IMG/VR virus record: IMGVR_UViG_3300009466_000006
Span: 1 to 45,654 of that record
DNA length: 45,654 bases
Source: a virus
Strand: one strand, 5' to 3'
Part shown: piece after piece, positions 41,101 through 45,654 of the stretch
How the letters are laid out: the number at the start of each line of letters is the position of its first letter
How positions within the stretch are numbered: position 1 is the first letter of the stretch
Program-made: the position numbers and the translations under genes
The notes under the pieces: model-generated
Seen by the model: the letters and a program-made list of their open reading frames with translations, nothing else
What the model was told of the DNA's origin: nothing
Databases searched by the model: none

Positions 41101-41203
41101 CAATCTTTGAAATGTTTTCAAAGGTTTTTTCAAGATCCTTTGTGTGACCAAGTGCGGTGGCGAGTTTCTTATTGAAACTTTCCATAGAATCGCTCAATGA
41201 CAT
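38117..41203 (-). CDS. Tape measure protein with NlpC/P60 and transglycosylase-like domains
   Basis: A 1028-residue tape measure that sets tail length and is ejected with DNA. Residues 1-180 are Gly/Ser-rich with two RFGKAVA...GxQSTxV repeats; 480-500 is hydrophobic. An NlpC/P60 peptidase covers about 565-695 (WDCSTF with Cys597, GHVSIYAG with His649). A lysozyme/SLT-like domain covers about 825-970 (AMRESGGNPTS with Glu850, SYGIFQINMLG). GGAGGTG eight bases before the ATG is the best ribosome binding site in the window. Two cell-wall enzymes in one tape measure suit a thick actinobacterial wall. Confidence 0.88.
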   Translation of the reverse strand: MSLSDSMESFNKKLATALGHTKDLEKTFENISKIAAKSDVSKIGGGTRSSAPQGSVGSVMPTSLGIIGSVAQTITSAKSGSEVKSTTSDAVNRFGKAVALFGSQSTEVAVQGGGGGNGTRFGKAVATFGGQSTDVVRSGGGGNTVATTGGGNYGGGRGGGLVPSSNGPAHGGNSFGGLKIAAGVGAAAWNGTPSTQDAVTNQSMLFQTAYSTAGPYQNKATNQRILQGINSGSSGTFDPVAASAAMTASSFTMNMGKTQDEMLTTAGFMYQMTGMNNVASVQGSMALYQGSTGISDKLLGIGISTVDSKGNLKDVGAVMDQLWSRWYPDNNVTEAQLDRDIAMGFVGADLNELYGQQPALYAQAIQFLRLKVKEGGRKGIRLGLKEGKNSATELAKKYGLNENSSPMAATGDINTNYGTMVMDSSEGLLSGFVAGTNAEQVTSSLVSQFIDVTGVVSDFGLALKGVTQTATGGNTLGPILSGIIGGGVGFLIPGFADGGPIKGNGGSTQDNISANVSAGEYVVNARAVQTVGVDTLNKINSMGHDFGSGFASPSKSFSKGGLQGEQIVAFASQFVGTPYVKPENRKGPPNPENGWDCSTFTQYVYKQFGKSVPGYSDSYLNIGTPVDRDDWQPGDLLLWKTHDEKKTGHVSIYAGNNEHVHAANPDDGTVRGPISSWYSSRYVGARRISGITESPSGVDIGGSTSSDKPVQNLLAAPEKSSAILPSSGIGAKVQYANQFSTVSSTSLSGFGSSTPSMGSFTTSSINTGSLATNASVLTTNLVSVFEGLGAGSPKVNDTRAADTPGGPSTDGNGGAPYSGKKPSGSLSSWLTAAGFVGERHREAWAIAMRESGGNPTSHNKVPPDDSYGIFQINMLGNLEAERSRKFQQYVPGYQAKEDLFDPMINARAAAYMSQKGKNWASWVSPQYGKAATYYKEYETRAQSASHGMETVSRDGAVNVHQGEMIFPAAVAQDFRDALREALNGGGSKQPVTVNLNIERASDDEAERFANKVIALLESKERVSRVGRS

Positions 41204-41216
41204 ACCCGGTCACCTC

Positions 41217-41396
41217 CTAGTCTGCAACATACAAAGAGATCCAATTCATGCGTTCTCTTGGACTTAAGTTCTTTATTTCTTCTAAGGACCACCCCGGGTA
41301 GAACCTTGAAATCATTGACCACGACTTCATTAGGTACTGGTAGTAGGTGTGGTCTTCTACGAGTCCTCTAAAATCGAAACAAGTTCGCCAGAGCAA
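41217..41396 (-). CDS. Tail assembly chaperone, downstream frame (made by +1 frameshift, or from TTG)
   Basis: The frame after the shift adds 50 residues (from RGLVEDHTYYQYLMKSW to MNWISLYVAD) to the 275-residue protein, giving a fusion of 325. LSPRERMNW and the small size suit the C-terminal partner of gpG/gpGT-type chaperones. The position just before the tape measure fits. Alternatively translation begins at TTG 41396 with GGAGG six bases upstream, giving 59 residues. Both routes use the same frame, and the sequence alone cannot exclude either. Confidence 0.6.
   Translation of the reverse strand: MLWRTCFDFRGLVEDHTYYQYLMKSWSMISRFYPGWSLEEIKNLSPRERMNWISLYVAD
41367..41373 (-). promoter_or_regulatory. 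Candidate +1 programmed frameshift site UUU-UAG
   Basis: The P-site codon UUU (41373-41371) is followed by UAG-A. A forward slip by one base re-pairs tRNA-Phe on UUU and places AGA in the A site, opening the downstream frame. The same logic is used in the prfB (RF2) shift, where the slip codon precedes a slowly read stop. Confidence 0.45.
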
Positions 41397-42195
41397 GCGG
41401 TACCTCCAACTGTGTATCACAGTCTGGGCAGGGAACCTTGACATTTTGAAGTTCTGGTCCGGGAACTTTCTGCAGGATTTCTTCACCAATTTTTCGCCGG
41501 TCTCTGATGCTGAGATCCAGAACTTGACTTGGGCTTATAACAGTAGTTCCACGGATCTCTACCACTGTGTTTTTCAAGAGTATGGTGCTCAACTCTGCAA
41601 TGTTTTTACCTGCAGCGGTCATCATTTCCCTTTGGGTATGCCCTGTGGGTAACTCGCATAGGACTTCTCCGTCTGTAATCTCTACTAAGAACCGCCTGTC
41701 GGATGGGCTCTTGAGTTTTTTAACGGGAACATCTTTATCAATGTTCACCTCAACCTCAACGTTTTCACTGCAGGAATAGCAGTACACCGACGCGGTTACC
41801 GTGGGGCCAAAAGTTGCTTTGAAGATCTTTAGCAGTAAGTAGTCTCGATCACCAGATAAAAGGCTATCGAGTAGTTCTTCCGATGACTTCTCGCTGCCGA
41901 TTCGCACCGTGCCTCTAGTTAGAACTTCGCTAAGAGTTTTTTCAACAGTTGTGGCCCGAGAAATTACTTCTTCGTCGCGTCCTGTCAACTCTCTAATCTC
42001 GGCCGAGGTGACAACCTCCCCGGAGAAAGTTAGGTATCCTCCGGGGAGATCGACAGATGTGTCATCAGGCTCAGTGATATCTGCCACTGGGGAGTCGTCG
42101 ACCAATGGCTCGGCCGATTCGCTGACCATTCCCATGATGTCGTTAATCATTTTTTGAGCCTCTTTTGGATTTGAGGAGGCGTCTATAGTTTCCAT
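41368..42195 (-). CDS. Tail assembly chaperone, upstream frame (gpG/gp26-like)
   Basis: A 275-residue protein. The N-terminal 90 residues are acidic; then two zinc-like pairs, YCYSCSENVEVEV and CPDCDTQLEV, bracket a helical part (RDRRKIGEEILQKVPG). The Cys pairs and the position suit gp26-like proteins of contractile phages. It ends CGA UUU UAG, and the UUU before the stop can re-pair after a one-base forward slip. It may act with the tape measure during tail assembly. Start ATG lacks a strong ribosome binding site. Confidence 0.65.
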   Translation of the reverse strand: METIDASSNPKEAQKMINDIMGMVSESAEPLVDDSPVADITEPDDTSVDLPGGYLTFSGEVVTSAEIRELTGRDEEVISRATTVEKTLSEVLTRGTVRIGSEKSSEELLDSLLSGDRDYLLLKIFKATFGPTVTASVYCYSCSENVEVEVNIDKDVPVKKLKSPSDRRFLVEITDGEVLCELPTGHTQREMMTAAGKNIAELSTILLKNTVVEIRGTTVISPSQVLDLSIRDRRKIGEEILQKVPGPELQNVKVPCPDCDTQLEVPLALANLFRF

Positions 42196-42226
42196 TTTAT
42201 TCTCTTTCTTGTGTCCCTGTTAGTTT

Positions 42227-42871
42227 TTAGATCTCGTCTTTTATGTCAGTTTGTCCTGTCGCCACGGTGGTTTCTTTTGCCCATCCCATGGACATTCCTT
42301 CGTGAACGATTGTCATCTGTTCTACAACTAAGGCATTGTCGCCTGCATTAAGATCCGAGTACGCAAGCGAAGTTGGCCACGCGTTGTACAGGTTGAACCG
42401 TGCAACTACGAGGTCATCACCGGCGTTCTGATTTTCAGTACGCTCTGATCCGTAGTCAGTTACTGTTGAATATGGAACAGGATGGTTGAGAACGTCGATA
42501 GCAATGTTTGCCCTAAATGAGGACTTGTTTGCGAACAACTGATCTCCGCCACCGTTGAGAGCCCTAAACAACATACGAGTCCAGTCGTAGTTCTGTCGGC
42601 TACCAATGGTGACACCGCGCTGGAACGTGACAGGTGAGAACGTTGTCTGACCCGGGATCTGGTGGACAGTTGTGTTGTATCCACCTTCTCGGTAAGGGAT
42701 AGGCTCGGTCGTCATTGACAGCCCGGATATGGAAGTGAATCCCACTGTTGCGAAAGGTTTGAAATCAGAAGCGCCGCCACCCGTTGTCAGTGGAAGAAAC
42801 TTCACGATAAACCTAAAGTTCCTGATCGGATCAGAGGTTTGAGATTTTCTTAGATTGGCTTGAAGTGCCAT
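42227..42871 (-). CDS. Tail tube protein
   Basis: A 214-residue tube protein of the gp19/T4-like fold: a beta-rich protein with DPIRNFRFIVKFLPL, GFTSISGLSMTTEPIPYREGG and VTFQRGVTIG, then LYNAWPTSLAYSDLNAGDNALVVEQMTIVHEGM near the end. It forms the inner tube. GGAGG lies before the ATG. It lies directly downstream of the sheath gene, the usual order. Confidence 0.88.
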   Translation of the reverse strand: MALQANLRKSQTSDPIRNFRFIVKFLPLTTGGGASDFKPFATVGFTSISGLSMTTEPIPYREGGYNTTVHQIPGQTTFSPVTFQRGVTIGSRQNYDWTRMLFRALNGGGDQLFANKSSFRANIAIDVLNHPVPYSTVTDYGSERTENQNAGDDLVVARFNLYNAWPTSLAYSDLNAGDNALVVEQMTIVHEGMSMGWAKETTVATGQTDIKDEI

Positions 42872-42882
42872 AGTTAGCCTCC

Positions 42883-44349
42883 TCAGGCTGCCGTTGTTTG
42901 GGTGAGTTGAATCTTGATGAACTCGGCTGGGTACTGCAGTGCTACACCGATTTCAACGTTGACAACACCGTTCTGGATGTCATCAATGGAGTTGTTTTCG
43001 GAGTCGATTTTTACGTAGAACGCGTTTTCACGAGTTGCTCCGCGAAGTCCACCGTTACCCCAGAAGTTTTCGAGGTAGGCACTAACAACAGTCCGCATTT
43101 CAGCCCAGAGGTCAGACCCTGAGTTTCTGAAGAGAGCGAACTCCAGCATTGAGTTGAGTTCCTTGTCAAGGAACACCATCGTGCGTCGGATGTTGACGTA
43201 CTTAGTGGCAGTCGACTGATCTAGCGTCCGTGCGCCCATGACAACGGGCCCAACGCCAGCCAGATTTCGGATAGCGTTAACCGGGTAGGAGTCGTTGTTG
43301 AGTGCGTCTAACTCACTCGATGTCAGTTGGCGCTCCAGCGCCACTGTCCCCGGAAGTGTTGCTGTCGTTCCCGCAGGAGCCTTAAATACACCGATACTTG
43401 CATCGGTGTTGAGCATCATTCCGGCAACGGAACCTGACGGTCCTATTTTCTTAACGGCGCTGCGTGAACGTGAGGTGGCGTCAGAGACCCAGAGGTGTGG
43501 GTAGTAGACGGCCGCGTGATCCGAGACCCCAACGGCTTGTGCATGGCTCACGGCCTCTGCGGCGGTCGAGTCGGCAGGTGTTTCTGCGACATAGAACGAC
43601 TTGTTGGCCTCACAGAATTCGACGATTGCGCTCGTCAATTCGGTGCTGGTGTTGTCGGGCGCGAAGACTACGAAGGTGCGGTCAATTTCTGCGAGCCTGC
43701 TGAGGGCCGTTAGGTAGTCTGGGTCCTCTGACACAGTGCCGTCAGATCCACTTGTCAGCGGTAGCACTCCGATAGAACTTGGAAGGGTCAGGCTGCTTGA
43801 TCCTTCTGCATCCCATGCAAAGTTGACGTAGGAGGACCGAAGGTTGATTGTGTTTGGCACCTCTAAGGCACCAAAGGTTCCAAAGTCAAGATTGGTGTAC
43901 GTCTCAAGAATAATGTCGTCTGCCGTTGAGGAAGAGTCGCCGGCTTCTTGACGGATAGTGATCGTGTAGCGGTCTGCAGAGTTTGCTGCCACCTCTACGC
44001 GGATGTTGTTTCCGTATGCACCGGGAGACTTGGCTGTAAAGGTTCCCCAGACATCGTCGCTGCTGGATACAACATCGACCGACGCTGCAACTGCGCTAGG
44101 TCGTACGGCGCGAACTACGTAGAGTTCACGACCCCCGCTGCGGAAGAACAAGTTTGCAGCAAAGGTTGAGTCGTAACTTCCGTCCAGAGGTCCGAACACG
44201 CGGCTGAACTGGTACCACGAAGTTATGAGCGTTGGCGTCTCTGGTCCCGAGGGCAGAGTTGCAATCATTGCACCAGCGGCCGCCGTTGAGGAGAACGCGG
44301 GTAAGGGGGTTGGAAGGACCGTTTCGGTCACATAGATACCGGGGCGCAT
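42883..44349 (-). CDS. Contractile tail sheath protein
   Basis: A 488-residue sheath. The N-terminus starts RPGIYVTETV, typical of sheath proteins; the C-terminus has RRTMVFLDKELNSMLEFALFRNSGSDLW, EMRTVVSAYLENFWGNGGLRG and VEIGVALQYPAEFIKIQL. The last strand exchange region and the N-terminal arm build the interlocked sheath. It proves a contractile tail. AAGGAG lies eight bases before the ATG. Confidence 0.95.
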   Translation of the reverse strand: MRPGIYVTETVLPTPLPAFSSTAAAGAMIATLPSGPETPTLITSWYQFSRVFGPLDGSYDSTFAANLFFRSGGRELYVVRAVRPSAVAASVDVVSSSDDVWGTFTAKSPGAYGNNIRVEVAANSADRYTITIRQEAGDSSSTADDIILETYTNLDFGTFGALEVPNTINLRSSYVNFAWDAEGSSSLTLPSSIGVLPLTSGSDGTVSEDPDYLTALSRLAEIDRTFVVFAPDNTSTELTSAIVEFCEANKSFYVAETPADSTAAEAVSHAQAVGVSDHAAVYYPHLWVSDATSRSRSAVKKIGPSGSVAGMMLNTDASIGVFKAPAGTTATLPGTVALERQLTSSELDALNNDSYPVNAIRNLAGVGPVVMGARTLDQSTATKYVNIRRTMVFLDKELNSMLEFALFRNSGSDLWAEMRTVVSAYLENFWGNGGLRGATRENAFYVKIDSENNSIDDIQNGVVNVEIGVALQYPAEFIKIQLTQTTAA

Positions 44350-44396
44350 GTGGGCACTCCTTCTGTAATAGTTGGGTGTGGACTAGGGGTTCCGGT

Positions 44397-45038
44397 TTAT
44401 GCCGATATGGTGCTGGAAAATAGGGGAGGGTTTGATGTGATGTTGATTGTGTTAACTCGGTAATAGAGTTCGTCTGCGAATACTGTGGGAACTTCGCTTG
44501 AAACACGAACTGTGAAGGCGTTCATAAATAAACGCTTTCCTGACTCAACGGTATCCCGCTTAGCGATACCCAGTACGTCTAAACGACGAACGGTGGAGTC
44601 CCACTGCTCGACGCCATCTACCACCCCGGTCAGTTTCTCTCGCACTACGAGAGAGCCGAACCGAACTGGAAGCCTTGTCCTCAGCAGTTGATCCATGATC
44701 TGTCGATCATGTCGGGGCTGCCGAGCAAATGTGGTGACTTGGTAGTCCAAGTTCATAGGGATGGGCATAAATGTGGACCACTGACCGATGTCGGCCTCGT
44801 CCATCCCATCGGGCATCAAGTACCACGGCCTCACCTGCTGTGCGCTCATGGCGCGTTCTCGCGCCTCGCTCACGTTAATGAGGTCAATAGTGATGAAGGG
44901 GAATGACTGGTTGCGGACTTCGGTGTCGGGCTGTCCAAACCAGACACCCACGTTGCGGGCGGAGTCGCGCTCGTCGGAGACTGTCATTCCTTTGAGAAGT
45001 TCGCGCAGCGCCTCGTCTTCAGAGATCAAGAACGTCAT
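44397..45038 (-). CDS. Tail terminator/neck-like protein
   Basis: A 213-residue protein between the sheath and the neck genes. The text VWFGQPDTEVRNQSFPFITIDLINV, YLMPDGM and PMNLDYQVTTFARQPRHDRQIMDQLL is typical of tail-completion proteins. The ATGA overlap with the upstream gene and its place before the sheath suggest a role in joining head and tail or ending tube growth. No closer assignment is safe. Confidence 0.6.
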   Translation of the reverse strand: MTFLISEDEALRELLKGMTVSDERDSARNVGVWFGQPDTEVRNQSFPFITIDLINVSEARERAMSAQQVRPWYLMPDGMDEADIGQWSTFMPIPMNLDYQVTTFARQPRHDRQIMDQLLRTRLPVRFGSLVVREKLTGVVDGVEQWDSTVRRLDVLGIAKRDTVESGKRLFMNAFTVRVSSEVPTVFADELYYRVNTINITSNPPLFSSTISA

Positions 45039-45343
45039 ATTTTCACGCCCTCTAACTCGGCCATGATCGAGTAGACAAGTATTGAGTCGACTGTCGACTC
45101 ATCGGCAGCCCATTGACGAATTGCTGGACGGGGCTGCTCATCAAGGCCGCCGTATTCTGCCGACTCGGGGGCCGTTCCCTGCGCGTTGACCGCCAACTTG
45201 GTTTCCCCGTTTGGTCGAACGCGGACGCGCTTAGTTGCGTTAGTGTCCCAACCCAAATTCGTGGCAGACTGCTGAAGACTGACAGTCAGAGGGACTGCAG
45301 ACTTCTGGATACCTAACTTGAGGGCTTCGGATAGAGATTTCAT
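45035..45343 (-). CDS. Hypothetical neck/connector-region protein, 102 aa
   Basis: A start at ATG 45343, overlapping the upstream stop (ATGA). A helix-rich N-terminus (MKSLSEALKLGIQKS), a middle with VRVRPNGETKLAVN, then YGGLDEQPRPAIRQWA and a final helix. The family is unknown. Its position among neck genes is the only hint of a role. Confidence 0.5.
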   Translation of the reverse strand: MKSLSEALKLGIQKSAVPLTVSLQQSATNLGWDTNATKRVRVRPNGETKLAVNAQGTAPESAEYGGLDEQPRPAIRQWAADESTVDSILVYSIMAELEGVKI

Positions 45344-45522
45344 TTTTTGCGGCTGGCCCGAACCTGACTGACGCCCCATCCAATAAGGAGGGCGGAGAGT
45401 GCCATACCTGCGGCCTGCTTACCCGACAACGGTGGCGGCCCGAAGACGCCTCTAGCAAAGTCTTCGCGCTCTTGGGCAGAGTTCATCTCCGCCATTTCCT
45501 CGTACCACGGTCTCCATGCCAT
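45340..45522 (-). CDS. Small single-pass membrane protein, 60 aa
   Basis: A 60-residue protein: a soluble acidic N-terminus, a Pro-rich turn (GPPPLSGK) and one hydrophobic segment (AAGMALSALLIGWGVSQV) with an Arg/Lys tail. GGAG lies seven bases before the ATG. Single-span proteins in the neck region are unusual; it could be a membrane-active or accessory protein. Confidence 0.5.
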   Translation of the reverse strand: MAWRPWYEEMAEMNSAQEREDFARGVFGPPPLSGKQAAGMALSALLIGWGVSQVRASRKK

Positions 45523-45526
45523 GAGG

Positions 45527-45592
45527 TCACTCCATCAGCAGGTAATTCAGCAGGGTGGCGTTGTTCGGTACCGCATGCACCGCGCCGTCTTA
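45527..45592 (-). other. In-frame TAA followed by a 20-codon coding-like tail
   Basis: TAA (45592-45590), then twenty sense codons in the same frame (DGAVHAVPNNATLLNYLLME) and TGA at 45529-45527. The tail reads like normal protein and ends seven bases upstream of the next start. This may be a nonsense change, a read-through site or a sequencing error in the partial gene to the right. Confidence 0.55.
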
Positions 45593-45654
45593 AGGGTAGA
45601 AATAATCGGGCCCAGAGTCTGTCTTAACTTTCGTAAATATCGTTGACTTGCTCC
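45590..45654 (-). CDS. C-terminal end of an upstream gene (partial)
   Basis: The window edge cuts this gene. The visible residues are SKSTIFTKVKTDSGPDYFYP, then TAA. Only about twenty residues are available, so no family can be named; the position suggests another neck or head-tail gene. See the in-frame continuation in the adjacent entry. Confidence 0.45.
   Translation of the reverse strand, partial: SKSTIFTKVKTDSGPDYFYP

Overview
The window reads as one contiguous piece of a contractile-tailed (myovirus) bacteriophage genome. Roughly 67 genes are packed almost end to end on the minus strand with 1-8 nt stop/start overlaps. The only exceptions are three small plus-strand genes, one at 5.6 kb and two overlapping at 7.6-8.2 kb. 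An actinobacterial host is suggested by a WhiB-family regulator and a class II, B12-dependent ribonucleotide reductase. Base composition is close to balanced by eye. No tRNA genes, CRISPR arrays, insertion sequences or integrase were seen.

Layout from left to right (transcription runs right to left). 1-4.7 kb: the N-terminal end of NrdJ, then a cassette of a TGT/DpdA-like barrel protein, a HAD-like protein without its nucleophile and a nucleotidyltransferase. 4.7-10.3 kb: small unknown proteins, a metallophosphoesterase, a SpoVS-like protein and the three plus-strand genes. 10.3-14.6 kb: RuvC-like resolvase, a MazG-like protein, a UvsY-like protein, a Cas4/RecB-like nuclease, WhiB and a PD-(D/E)XK endonuclease. 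14.6-27.3 kb: a secreted lysozyme-like protein and the replication and recombination core. That core holds RecA, family A DNA polymerase, a probable ssDNA-binding protein, a MerR-like regulator, an SNF2-type helicase, primase, DnaB helicase, a DnaC-like loader with ruined ATPase motifs, and a helix-turn-helix initiator that carries four 21-nt iterons inside its own reading frame.

27.3-45.7 kb is the tail module, in reverse of assembly order: a small membrane protein, a tail protein I-like protein with sugar-binding-like domains, fibre proteins, gp5-like OB spike, gp6/J-like wedge, gp25-like wedge, gp27/D-like hub, gp53/LysM-like protein, a 1028-residue tape measure with two peptidoglycan hydrolase domains, a tail assembly chaperone pair with a likely +1 frameshift, tail tube, tail sheath and neck proteins.

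The least expected signal is a 29-bp dyad, best described as TGTAGCA-N15-TGCTACA. It recurs with fixed spacing in nine intergenic gaps of the non-structural half and was not found in the tail-module gaps. It may be the operator of a phage regulon, with the MerR-like or WhiB protein as candidate binder. Other points to check are the iteron array as a lambda-O-style origin, the dead helicase loader, the UUU-UAG shift site, a WhiB with an expanded cysteine spacing, a Leu at the Pol I 762 position, and an in-frame TAA in the last partial gene.
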